Below, one piece after another: positions 37,470 to 48,239 of a stretch of DNA of 64,000 nt (the stretch's first letter is position 1; each line of letters opens with the position of its first letter). The stretch covers positions 4,723,601 through 4,787,600 of the forward strand of contig CM073322.1 in NCBI GenBank assembly GCA_037043015.1, given 5' to 3'. The position numbers and the translations under genes are program-made. The notes under the pieces are model-generated. The model made no database searches and was not told the origin of the DNA. It saw only the letters and a list, made by a program, of their open reading frames with translations. The stretch is from Bryum argenteum. Taxonomy: Eukaryota; Streptophyta; Bryopsida; Bryales; Bryaceae.

Positions 37470-38571
37470 CCCCTGATGCCATAAGACCTCAAAATCGTCA
37501 AAAACCTCATAACCGCTCTCGTCCATTGCAACGTGGAAATGTGGAAAAGTTGAAATATTTCCAAGTAAGGAACCGTAAAATCTAGTACCTAATTGTATAA
37601 TTGTACTCTAAATCTTATGGTTAGATTCCTACCGTTAGTAAGATCGTAATGTAGAAAGTGAAAAAAAGTTTTCTTCACTAGTTGCAAAACGGGTTTGAAG
37701 TGTATTTGGAGCCAAAAATACCAATTTTAACCTCCAAAGACCTTAAAATCCGAAACGGGTTTTGAAAGTTCTCGAAGACATTCATGCAAATTTGAATGTT
37801 ATAATCTCACAAATGAAGAAGAATGGACAGTTCAAAATTTTAGGTGAGTAGAAGGTCAAATTAAACTTAAAATCCTGTGGTGGAATTTTCTAAATAATGC
37901 TTAGATTGAGTTCATTGAGAAGGTCATTTGAGGATTTAGACAATTTTGTATCAAGGATTTTTCTGGGTTAAAATTGGGGTATATGCTCATTTAAGATTGA
38001 ATTGCGGCTTTTTATATCCTTGTTTCTTAATGAGTTAGGAATACTTCTATACAAATTTTTTTCCTTATAGGACTTATAAAATCTGTAGAAATACTTGATT
38101 TTCACATGGCGGTATGCTAAAATATTAATACAAAGGGTGACCTTTGATAATAAGAATGGCATGTCAAGAATTACTGAAGTGAAAATTCAAGCAGTGGGAT
38201 CATGCTTTATAATTTGATTTACACTATAAGAAAATAATAGTTGAAAAGAAATAAAATCTCAAACTTTGGTGAGTTTTTGAAGTTACTACAATCTAATTGA
38301 TTTTGGGCACATTTATTTTTGAGATTTTGAGAACAAATGAGCATATACCCCAATTTTGGGCACATTTCAACATACACTAGTAGTATTTTCAAACTTTGAT
38401 CATGAATATCTCCTAAAATACGAGGAATTTGAAGCATGAAAGGACTTTTTGGAAAGATTTGGGAAACTCTACAATGAGCATAAAGTTTCAATTTCATAAC
38501 ATCTTTATTTAGTAATTGAGACCCTCACCAAAGTCAAAGGACCATGTTATGGCTCTTTTTGGCAAGAGGGG
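37470..38571. mobile_element. TTAA-flanked MITE, family B, complete copy (1102 bp)
   Basis: TTAA lies at 37466-37469 and 38572-38575. The ends are CCCCTGATGCCATAAGA and, in reverse complement, CCCCTCTTGCCAAAAAGA: an imperfect terminal repeat. The interior has the shared motif AACCGTAAAATCTAGTA and a region repeated at 12640, 24180, 26150 and 51200. There is no transposase; short frames are incidental. Confidence 0.8.
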
Positions 38572-39748
38572 TTAATACTTAGTTGTTCTTGTTCTATGTT
38601 TTGTGTGTGTTTTTTAAATTATTATTTTACAACTAGATAATGTAGTAATAAACTTCTACACTTTTGAATGAAGCCTTTACCGTGGTAATTTCACAATTAG
38701 AGTGATAGGAAGGTTCGAATTTGTTTCAACGTTTTGTTTCATACTATGCTAAAGTAGAACTTCCATTGACAGTGATAGATGGGGGATTTCACAACAACAC
38801 TGCAATTGGAACACCCTTAACCCCTAAAAATCTAAGCGTTTCCTCGACCTCTAGAACCCAAAAATGCTATTTTTCAATTTTGTTGAAAAATGGGGAAACG
38901 GAGAAACTTTTTCTACTGGTTTTAGACTTTGAACCGTAAGATCTTGTACCTAACATGTATACAAAGAACTAGTAAGAATTTCAACCGTTGGATGTTTGTC
39001 ATTTGTGAGGTCGTAACAAACAAAGTTTGTCCAACACTTTTTTTTTGCCGCTGCATTAGCGGCATTGTCTAAATGGTGCCAACGGCAACTTGATGATTGT
39101 TACTCTGATCATTCTTCCCTCATTTTTTTCCATGTAGGTAATTAAGTTCGGTACGCTCATGCAAAATTTTAGAGGCTCATTCCACGTTTTTAACCTTCAT
39201 GTGCATTATTTTATGAAAGAAGGTCTGAAAACAACAATATAGTAAAACAAGCACCATATTTAATATATTTAGTTTAAGAAATTTTTGGACGGTGAGTAGG
39301 TGCCTTTATAAGTATGTGATTTTTTTTAAAAAAAAATCTCAGAAAAAATCCAAAATCTCAAAATTTGGCAATTTTTGAAAGAAAAAATTGTAAAATTACT
39401 AGAAATTGTGAAGATTGTATTTGAATGTTTAGGAGGCTGCCCTTGTAAAATTGGTAAACTTTTTGACTTTGGACACTTTGGAATTTGAATAGTAATTTGA
39501 TAATGAACATATTTCCAAAAAAGAATACATCAAAAAAGCTAAATCTAAACTGCCCGTTTTGGACTTGAAACCTAAAATTTCCAGATGAATGTTTTAAATT
39601 TAAAATATGGCTTTTCAAATTTTACCACACACACACATTACAGAATGGGGAGCACCTTGTAAAAATCTTAGGCAAAAATATTAATTCAACCCATTAAAAT
39701 GAGCTGCCCGAAATCTCAAAGAACCAAATCGGCTTTCTTGGCTTCTTA

Positions 39749-40154
39749 GAGCGTCTCCAGCGGTGACTCTGGGAGGAAAAAAAACGGCCACCTGCTGCCA
39801 ACCTCCGAAAGTGGAATCGCACCGTTCACTTTGCAACAGTAGCATGGAAGTCGGGCTCGGCCACGGAGGCCCAGGGCACGGCCAAATCTCACGATATACA
39901 GAGCTCTCTACATCGCACTTGAGAGCTGGTCAAAGCGAATCTTCTTGGCTTTTGCAGCTTTTTGTCTTCCAAGAGCTCCCGACGTTGAGCATCTAGGAGC
40001 CGGAAGTTGCTTCAAAGTTAGGAGGGAAGTACATTTCAGAGCCACCGCTGGGTGTGGTGCCACTGGACCGACTTTTCTACACTCTGGCAGTTTCCCCAAG
40101 CTCCCCCAAAGCCTCTGCCAGAGTCATTTGGCAGAGTCTCCGTTGGAGATGCTC
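39749..40154. mobile_element. PIF/Harbinger (Tourist-like) MITE, 406 bp
   Basis: Flanked by TTA (39746-39748 and 40155-40157), the three-base target typical of PIF/Harbinger. The terminal repeats are GAGCGTCTCCAGCGGTGACT and GAGCATCTCCAACGGAGACT. The body is GC-moderate and non-coding. It sits in the terminal repeat of the family C element. Confidence 0.8.
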
Positions 40155-40157
40155 TTA

Positions 40158-40639
40158 GAGCATCCCCATTAGTCACGCCAATTGCCCTCGCCAACTCTAA
40201 TTGGAGGGCCTGCACTAAAATACTACCCCAATGGCCGCGCCATCCCTCCCTCCACCTTGGAGTGGCACTCTATAGGAGCCCCGCTCACGTCAAATTTTCT
40301 CTCGTTGGAGGGAGACATTTTCCACACTCTATTGTGGAGTCAACGAGAAATAATAATGTCAAAAAGCACCTCTTAACACCTTATCCCACTTTTCACTACT
40401 TACATGGAATAAAGTACAAAAATCATTAATGCAAAAGCCTCCCTTCCAAGGCCCACCTTCCCCAACTACACCCTCCCAAACCAATCAAGGCTATTTGGGG
40501 GGGCTCTATAGCGATTTGGGGGGGCTCTATAGCGAGCCTCCATTGGAGCCCTCACCCTCCATTTAGTGGCACGCTACAGTAGGTCCCTCGCCATTATCCA
40601 ATGGCGAGTCCCAATGGCGCGGAACCATTGGGGATGCTC
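40158..40639. mobile_element. Second PIF/Harbinger-like MITE, 482 bp, sharing a TTA with the first
   Basis: It starts GAGCATCCCC right after the TTA at 40155-40157 and ends GGGGATGCTC before TTA 40640-40642, so adjacent elements share the middle TTA. Its long ends (GAGCATCCCCATTAG and GAGCATCCCCAATGG) differ from those of its neighbour, so it is a distinct subfamily. A short tandem duplication around GGGGGGGCTCTATAGCGA lies at 40495-40535. Confidence 0.8.
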
Positions 40640-41028
40640 TTAGGGGTTAATTCTGCAAAGGGTGCGTGCAATTATTTTGTCAAAGAAACTCCCTAAACGA
40701 CACTGCAACAATGTACAGTACAGTAATGGAAGTGTTGACCAATGTCCGGGGAGTACCGGCAGTTAGTTACAAGCTAGCCGGTTACTTTTGAAAATTTCCG
40801 ATTGAAAAAAAAAAATTTAGTCAAGGGTACCGGTCGAAAAAAAAAAATTCGGAAATGGAACCGGATAAAAAATTTAAGTGTCGGCTTTTTGGCCGGTCAC
40901 AAGAAGAATATGGAGGAAAATTACCGATTCAAATTTTTTTTATTCGGCGCGTAGCCGACTAGGTTTAGGCTTTGTAGGAAATTTTTATTATGGGGACAAT
41001 AGGAATACTAGAGAATTTTGAATCCAAA

Positions 41029-41140
41029 GAGTCAAAAATTTGAATCCAAAGAGCCAAAAATTTGAATCCAATGATTCAAAATTTTGATTCCAATGATTCA
41101 AAAATTTGAATCATTGGATTCAAATTTTTGAATCTTCCAC
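41029..41140. repeat. Subterminal repeats and hairpin of the hAT element
   Basis: Several copies of AAAATTTGAATCCAA/TGATTCAAAATTT occur in direct and inverted order; the last two form a hairpin around AATCATTGGATTC. Subterminal repeats near hAT ends are known transposase-binding sites in elements such as Ac; that role here is inferred. Confidence 0.65.
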
Positions 41141-41449
41141 CGGACGATTGCCATGGTCCATCGGACGGCCAGAAGTGGGGCGGTTTTAGGGCTGCGGTTT
41201 TAGGTCTTCATTGGTGACTGGACCGGTGCATGACGGCGATGGGACTCCTCGCTCGCCACGCCAGTCACCTACTCGCAGGAGTCACAGCAGTCTGCTCAGT
41301 GGCGGTTGCTTGAGTGCTTTCAATCAGGGATTCAGGGTGCCTTTCGCGCTCATTCGCTCCAGCATGTTCTTGCGCTCAGCTTTGCAAAACAGCCATCGTT
41401 CTTCATTGTGTTCGAATGCTCGTCGTTGCCAGGTTCAAGTGTAGTGTGC

Positions 41450-41825
41450 GGTTGTGCGCTCATCGCTGGATCATCGCTGGGTCGCTTCAATTGCGCTCAT
41501 CGCTGCATCGCTTCATACGGTGCCTCGCTGTGCCTCAATTGCGCTCATCGATGTGCGCTCATTGCTGCCTCGCTGGTGATGTGGAGGTCAACGGATCGCT
41601 TCATACGGTGCCTCGCTGGTGTTCTGGAGAGAGGTGAACGGATCGCTTCAATCGCACAGATAAGCCTTTGTATTCAATCGGAATTGTATTCGAAGTTGTG
41701 TTCAATAAGCCTTTGTGTTCGAAGTTGTGGTCGATCGTTGTCGTGTCTCGTGAAGGCTTGTGTTCGAATGCTTAGGTCGATCGCTGTCGTGCTGTCGTGA
41801 CTCGTGAAGGCTACATTGCGATCAA
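41450..41825 (+). repeat. Degenerate direct repeats in the hAT leader
   Basis: Units such as TGCGCTCATCGCTGCATCGC and TTCATACGGTGCCTCGCTG repeat several times. They are followed by a pair built on TTCGAA...GGTCGATCGYTGTCGTG and CTCGTGAAGGCT. They lie between the left end and the transposase ATG, so they are probably part of the untranslated leader. Confidence 0.6.
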
Positions 41826-41834
41826 GGGTCGATC

Positions 41835-44095
41835 ATGGCGAAACGGCAGAGGTCATTGACGTCACACTACTTCTCACGCTCGAAGGATGTGGATGTCATT
41901 GAGATTGTGTCTTCGGGGTCTGAGAATGAGTCTTCTCCCGAAACTGGTCATTCCACATTGGATCGACCTCCTCCTTCGGATGCTGAGATTGCTCAAGGTT
42001 TGTGGAAGGAACAGTGGGCTGTTCAGTTTGAATGGCTGCAGTTTGCGGCAGATGTTGGGAGGGTGTTCTGTAGGGTGTGCAGGGAGAAAGGCGGTCGATC
42101 AGCGTACGCCAAAGACGGCTCCAAGAATTTTAAGGTGAGCGCTTTCCAAGACCACTCCCGCTCCGTCGAACACAGACGCCTTGCTTGGGCCATGAACAGC
42201 GGCGGGAAGGTGATGGAGAAGGTGATCATCAGTGGGCAGAAAGCATGCCACTCAGCTGTGGCTTCACTCGTGAAGGCTGCATACTTTTTGGGGAAGCAAT
42301 CCTTACCTTACTCTAAGTTCCCTTCTTTATGCAAATTGCTCGTGAGTGTGAAAGCCCCGATGACCTTATCTTTGTATCAAGATGAGAAGTCATGTACGAA
42401 TATAATGGCTTGCATTTCAGTTGTAATCCAGAAGCAGGTACTCAATCGTATTCGGAATTCTTCTTTCTACGGTATAATGGTTGACGAGTCCACCGATATC
42501 AGCGTCACAGGGCACCTGGTGGTTTTCGGCACCATCGTTGAGGAGGGACTGCCGGTGACCTTGTTCTTGGGGTTACTGCCGGTCGACGGAGGAAAAGATG
42601 CTGTTGTGATCTATGAAGCGCTCATTTTACAGCTGCGCGCTTGGGGTTTAGATTTGCGGAAGTTCTTGGGATTCGGCAGTGACGGAGCAGCGACGATGAC
42701 TGGCTGCCACACTGGAGTGGCCACACGCATCAAGAAAGAGGTAAACCCTTACCTGCTTGCCACCCATTGCGTAGCACACCGCACCAACTTGGCGGCACTC
42801 GATGCAGCGAAGGCGCCCAACTGCAAGGTAATTTCAGGTGAAATTGACAGCCTCTTGAATTCGATTTCTTCTTTTTTTCACAAGTCGAGTAAGCGTAAGC
42901 ACGCACTTACAGCCTTGCAGAACGAGCTGTTCGATGCCAGAAAGTGCATGAAACGCTATCATAAGATTCGGTGGTTGAGTCGTTGGCAGTCTGTGAGTAC
43001 CTTGTGTGATTCTTTGGAGTCGGTCTTGGTTTTTTTTTCGTGATGTTGATGATGGTCAGGGAGCGTCTATCTTGGAGAGGTTGTCCCAGTTTAAAATCAT
43101 CTACATTTTGTTCTTTCTTGCAGACATATTGCATTGTCTAGCTATGTTGTCTAAAGTCTTCCAGTGCAAATTCGTAGATGTCACTTCTATAGGTAGCATT
43201 GTGCGCACAGAAATTGCCCAAATCCGAATGCTTTTTCTTGTGGAAACTACAGATTTGAACGCTGCAACTTTTAGCGAGAGTAGTGGTTACCACATCCTCC
43301 CTGAGTATGGGCCTTTCGGGGGGTATATGCGTAAGCTGTCGAGCCAGATTAGAGGCAATATGTTTCACGATGTGGCAATGTGTAGGTCCCGACTAGGAAC
43401 AGACTTGGAAGAAGTGCTGGCATTCCAGCAAGCATTTGCGGAGGCAGTTTGCGCAGGTCTCGATGCTCGTTTCAAGGACAATGATATGCTTTCGTGTTTT
43501 AAAATTCTGAACCCCTCTAATATGCCGTCTAAGCAAGTGGGTCTCGCGATTGGGGAGTTTCCGAATTAGACAAAGTTGCTCCGATTGTATGGAGAGGACC
43601 GGTCCCATTCAGTTTTTCCTTCCCCCTTCCTTGACGTGCGGGCTTGTAAGCGTGAATTTACCTTTTAAGTTGCGATGCACGACGGAATGGGGAGATAAAA
43701 ACTTCCGTGATTTGTGGGGTATGATCACATGGAATCATGCCCTACAAACACGATACCCAAACTTGCTTGTTTTGGCTGAGATTGCTAGAGTGCAGTGTGT
43801 GTCCACCGCTACCTGTGAGAGAGCTTTCAGTATACAAAATTTAATCAAAACTCGTGTTAGAAACAAATTGGGAAGTAAAAACCTGGATTGTTTGCTTAGA
43901 GTTGCCTTGGAGGGACCGGATGAGGAGTATGATGGTGTAATTGAAGATGCTATCTCCTTGTGGAAGAGTGAAACAAAGTATAAGTTCCTGTATGCTAAAC
44001 CGGCTACTTACTTGTCTAATTCCTCCCCGGGTCCTAGTGTAAGCAATGCATCTTCATACTTAGAGGCACTTGACCAAGGGACCTCAATTTCTTGA
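41835..44095 (+). pseudogene. hAT transposase, ZNF862/DUF4371-like, frame-broken
   Basis: The first 402 codons (41835-43043) are open. They begin with MAKRQRS (nuclear signal-like) and an acidic DVDVIEIVSSGSE stretch, and have a TTF/BED-like zinc finger starting CRVCREKGG. They also hold RNase H-like catalytic blocks: MVDESTDIS (first Asp), GFGSDGAATMTG (second Asp) and ATHCVAHRTNLA. The frame changes at a nine-T run (43030-43038) and continues ...RDVDDGQGASILERL to 43569. After a stop there and at least one more break, the C-terminal dimerisation block STATCERAFSIQNLIKTRVR ends at 44095. The breaks are few, so loss of function looks recent. Close relatives in databases carry names such as zinc finger protein 862-like. 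Confidence 0.85.
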
Positions 44096-44551
44096 AAGTT
44101 TGTTTGTTTTCGATCCCTTTCACTTTTGTATGTAAATATGTATGAATTACATTCTTGTAAATGTTCTCGTGGGCATGTCGTACTAACAAGCCTCCCAAAA
44201 ATGCACGGATCCTCTTTTGGGTCTTTGCATTTTAGGAAGGCTAAATCCACGGCCCTAAATTGGTAGGGGCACCGCCAGTTCGAATCCCGCCAGGGATACG
44301 GCTATGTGCTAAGGAAAAGATCAAAAAATAAACGAAACCGAATGAAATTATGATTTGAAGGAAATTTTCCGATTGGAATTTTAGAATGGCGGAAATGCCA
44401 CCGGTAGAGCAATTAACTTCTAGGAAATTAACCGGCGCTTTTGCAACTTCCCGGCACACTTCCGGGCAATTTTGAAGAAAACCGAGGTGTCTGAAATTAT
44501 CACGGAAATCTACTGGATGGCTCACAGAACTCCCCGGACTCTGGTGTTGAC

Positions 44552-44728
44552 CTACAGAGAAAAACAGATAAGCACTTTGTTGACAAAGTAACATTGCTTA
44601 TGCACTTTTATTGCTAAAATAGGATGTCTTTACTACTGTACTGTACATTATGGGCCGACTGGTGAGTGGTGACTTGTTGAGGTGCGAAAAGGCATTCACA
44701 GTTTCACATGAACCCTCGCAATGCTAAC
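44552..44728. other. Short spacer between the hAT and piggyBac elements
   Basis: Only 177 bp separate the hAT target duplication from the TTAA of the piggyBac element. It holds no gene. Confidence 0.6.
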
Positions 44729-45161
44729 TTAACCCTTTATCGTCACCCCCAGCCAATTTGGCGTGGTTGGGAGCCTGCCGCGGTCATAGGGGGCGGAGCG
44801 GGCATGGGTTGCGGCTGTCGTCGGAAGAGACTGGGTCGCATTTCTTGCCGCGCGTCGACCTCCGCAGATCTGATTTCCATTTACTTCGAGCAATTGCCCA
44901 GGCGGGAATCGTGCGAGGACGTTGCAAGAGCGCTTGTGTGCAATCCGGGCAAGGATGCCCTCAGAAAACTCTAAAATTGTAGAAGCCAGGGTTTAGAGTT
45001 GACAACGGGTTTGACCAGTGAATATCGGGAGAAAAGCCGTTGCCTTCACCGTTCACTGAACATGGGTGAGTACCGTTGGTACCTTTGTTCAACGTCTTCT
45101 TCTTATTTGGGTCTATCTTTGAAGTTTAGCGGTTGGTGAAGATGGGTGTGGAGAGGGAAAA

Positions 45162-45611
45162 TTGTCGCTGAGGATTGAAAGGGAGATCGGGAGGTGGTTG
45201 CAAGAAGATTTAGGGTGTTTTCAAGACATAGTTGCAAATGAAGTGTGTTTGATGCTTGATGAGACTTACCTTGCTTCTAAGCCAAGGCCCAAGAGTGTTG
45301 TCTGGCCTCCTATTCCTCTTGGTAGGAATTGGAGGTTTTTGTTCAGGCATTTAGTAGCAAGGCAGTTAGGGTGGGTTGAGAGAAAACCCTTCCCTGATTT
45401 GTTGAATACCTTGTTGAAGGAAAAGTGGTGGCCTGATCAGGAGGAATTGAAGCCTGTTGAAATAGTGGAAGTCATGGAAGGCAATTTGAGGTCTCCTACA
45501 CGTTACGAGGGTGGAGACACGGGTGGAGGTGAACAACACTCATGTGAGGTGGAAATCGTGATTGAGATTGGATGCTCACGTCGCGTGAAACCAAGGCGAT
45601 TGTGCGTTTGA
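45162..45611 (+). CDS. Unrecognised frame in the 5' part of the piggyBac element
   Basis: About 150 open codons with no ATG at the start. The residues include LRIEREIGRWLQEDLG, KPRPKSVVWPPIPLG and KWWPDQEELKPVE. I do not recognise the family. It could be a 5' exon of the transposase (an upstream acceptor would explain the missing ATG) or a separate accessory frame. Codon use and lack of stops favour real coding history. It ends just before a GC-rich island that interrupts any simple continuation into the transposase. Confidence 0.4.
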   Translation: MSLRIEREIGRWLQEDLGCFQDIVANEVCLMLDETYLASKPRPKSVVWPPIPLGRNWRFLFRHLVARQLGWVERKPFPDLLNTLLKEKWWPDQEELKPVEIVEVMEGNLRSPTRYEGGDTGGGEQHSCEVEIVIEIGCSRRVKPRRLCV

Positions 45612-45651
45612 GGGTCCGTGAATCGCTTTGAGGAGGAGGGTGCTGCCGCAA

Positions 45652-45940
45652 TAATGAAGCCGGCGGGGCGATCGCCCGGCCTTACCCGACGGCCTGGCCT
45701 TCAGCGGTGACCGACGGCGGCCAGGGCCGATCGCCCACCTTTGCCGACAGAAGCGAGCCGCACGGAGGAGGAGCGGCAATGATCGGGCGGCAGGGCCGAT
45801 CGCCCGGCCGCCCGACAAAATGTGAGCTGCGGCCTGCCTCGAGCCGGGCTAATGCGGCCTGGCGAGGAGCTGCGATCGCCAATTCGGCGAAGGAGGGGTG
45901 GTGGCCGACTTGGTCGCGGGAGGAGGTCTGCTTCAGCAGG
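45652..45940. other. CpG-rich island inside the piggyBac leader
   Basis: Around 290 bp are far GC-richer than the AT-leaning DNA on both sides and repeat GCGATCGCCCGGCC-like words (four GATCGCC cores). It ends at a strong donor, CAG-GTGAGT (about 45938-45946); a possible acceptor is GATCAG at about 46024-46029. It could be a 5' exon, an intron part or an inserted GC-rich repeat like those at 53.1 and 60.6 kb. Confidence 0.55.
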
Positions 45941-46029
45941 TGAGTTTCCTCAACTCTCCAATTTTTTGCAATTCACACGTCCAAATGAATTGATGGATAA
46001 TTCTCATGGTCATGGTTTGATTGATCAGG

Positions 46030-48234
46030 AGGATCTCCAAGCGACTTCCCGTGAGTTGGATGGTTTGCTAGATTTGGTGAATAGCGGCGTGGGGGGGGGG
46101 GGATTTAGATTCACAAGGGTTAGGCGATTTTGAGAATGGCTTGAGGATGTGTAGTAGAAATGTTAGATTGAGGTCCGATAGGGTATTGATTGCACCATCT
46201 AGTGACTATGAACTTGGATTTCATGGGAAGATTGTGATTGTGCCTGTGAATGAGATACCATTGCTTCACATTGATGATGAATCTCCATGTTCTAGTTTGC
46301 TTGAATTTTGGGGTATTGTAATGCATGATAGTTTTGATGTGATTCATGGGATTCAATTGCTCACTGTCAATTTCTATGGGCCTTGGGGGACGTTTGTGGT
46401 TCCGGAACCTGTGTGTGTGATTGTTGAGGATGGTCAACCAAGTAGTGTGCCATTTCTTCAAATTTGGGGTAGGAATGTGCTTGATTCTTTGGATGAGGAA
46501 GGAAGTTCTAGCGGAGTTAGTACAAGTGATGATGAATATTTCCCACATGGTAGTGAAAGTGATGATGAGATGGGGGAGAAGTTAGACTCTATGGTATTGA
46601 CCCCAACTACAAAGAAGTGGTTGGTAAGTGGGGGTGAGATGCGGAATGAAATTGGTTTGGGCTACAATGATTATGCTCAAATTTGTAACATGCCTGAGAA
46701 TGAGAGGTTTAGTGAGTCTATGTGGAATTCTACATTGTCACAATTGCCTAGTATGGAGTTCATTGGGGAGCATGAGGGATTTAGCCAGGCCACATTGGAT
46801 TGCAGTGAACCTCTTGATTTCTTCTCATTGTTTTGGCCTACTTCAACTTTGTCAAAGATTTGTATGGAAACTAATTTGTATGCAACAAGTTTGGATGAGA
46901 ATGGGGTAAGCAAGGGTGGCTTGAGGTGGACTCCTTTGGTCATGTCCGAATTACGGGCGTGGTTTGGGGTGCTCATGGTGATGGCGTTGAAGAAGGTCCC
47001 ACAAACACGGTTTCATTGGTCTAATGACCAAGAGGTATGGAGAACCCCTGCAATTGTGAAGTGCATGAGTCGTACTCGGTTTGAGGCTATTTTGAGATGT
47101 GTGCATTTGGTTGATAATGACACAATAGTGCACGATAAAACCGACCCGGGCTATAGCAAAATGGCTAAAACTCAGTGGCTAGTAGATTAATTCAATGTCT
47201 TGTGTGGTCAAATGTGGGATGCAGAGAAGAACTTGACAGTAGATGAAATGATGGTACCATATACGGGTAAGTATTCGCCTATAAGGCAATACATGAAGGC
47301 TAAGCCTACCCAGTATGGTATCAAAATTTGGTGCTTAGCAAATAGTGTGTCTAAGTATGTTCAACACATGGAAGTTTATTGTGGTGCCTCCACTTCAGAG
47401 GATGACAATCATGCCACGGGGTTCAAAATTGTGAACCAATTGATGCGGGGCCACGAAGGTAAGGGTCACATTGTGACATGTGACAATTTTTTTACTAGCC
47501 CTAAGTTGTTTTGGTGTTTGTTACAAAAAGGGATCTATGCAACTGGTACATGTAGATCTAATCGTCTAGGCTGGCCTAGTGCACTCACTATAAACCCAAG
47601 AACCGGAAGTAGGGGTCAGTTGTGGTTTAGAATGCATGCTAGTGGTAGGATGGCTGCTATTTGTTGGTTTGATAACAAACCCGTGTGCTTGTTGTCTACA
47701 GCATTCTCTCCATTAGATGCTAATGGCCAAGTCTACATTTCTAAATGGCATAATGGAGAGTTTGTTTCGGTGCCTTGTAGTCCCATACTAATCCACTACC
47801 AGGAAACCATGCGGGGAGTTGATGTCCAAGATCAACTACGAGGATACTACACCGTGCAACGCAAAGACCACAAGTGGTGGCACCGTATCCTATTTCACAT
47901 CTTAGATACTTCTTTAGTGAATTCCTACATTATTTACAAATCACATATGGCTAATGCAGGTAAGAAGTGTCTAACTCATGTGAAGTACAATTTGCTTGTT
48001 GCTAATGCGTTGATGGCACGATATACAGTGTGTGAGCTTCCACGGACTACGGTTGTTGATGCAGTGGTTCCACGCCCAACCAAATTGCATTACACAGATA
48101 AGTTGGTTGCAGAGAAGCAGAAGAGGAGGACATGCGTAGTGTGTGGCAAAGTAATGAATTTTTATTGTCCAACATGTAAAAAATCCATGTGTATGGGGAA
48201 GTGCTTCGTGGATTTTCATTCTAGACGCATTTGA
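46030..48234 (+). pseudogene. piggyBac transposase (PGBD-like), two disruptions, catalytic half open
   Basis: From about 46030 the frame reads EDLQATSRELDGLLDLVNSG, breaks at a twelve-G run (46091-46102), and runs on as LDSQGLGDFENG through 46141-47187. A TAA at 47188-47190 interrupts it after KTQWLVD; the same frame resumes FNVLCGQMWDAEKNL and stays open to 48234. The DDD triad regions are all in the last part: LTVDEMMVPYTGKYS, VTCDNFFTSPKLFW and MRGVDVQDQLRGYYTV. A C-terminal cysteine-rich zinc-binding end (CVVCGK, YCPTCKKSMCMGKC) follows, as in the family. The TAA could come from a C-to-T change of a CAA codon. A homopolymer break may be a sequencing error; reads over 46091-46102 would tell. 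Confidence 0.88.
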
Positions 48235-48239
48235 TGTTG

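Larger units (their letters stand above)
38821..40646. mobile_element. TTAA-flanked MITE, family C, interrupted by two Harbinger-type MITEs
   Basis: TTAA at 38817-38820 is followed by CCCCTAAAAATC. The other end is split: host family C sequence runs to CTTCTTA at 39748, is interrupted by two stacked elements, and resumes as GGGG-TTAA at 40643-40650. Removing the inserts restores the expected end TTAGGGG-TTAA. The unsplit right end of a relative, at 62096, confirms this. Interior length without inserts is about 930 bp. Confidence 0.8.
40740..44543 (+). mobile_element. hAT transposon with intact ends and perfect 8-bp target duplication (3.8 kb)
   Basis: GTGTTGAC occurs immediately outside both ends (40732-40739 and 44544-44551). 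The ends read CAATGTCCGGGGAGTACC and, in reverse complement, CAGAGTCCGGGGAGTTCT. CA-starting ends and an 8-bp duplication define hAT. Its coding part is a ZNF862/DUF4371-like transposase. Intact duplications suggest a fairly recent insertion, but the coding frame is already broken. Confidence 0.9.

Noticed and set aside
44268-44300. AGTTCGAATCCCGCC motif resembling a tRNA or SINE B box in the right part of the hAT element
   Set aside because: No cloverleaf or A box could be drawn; chance or a very old remnant.
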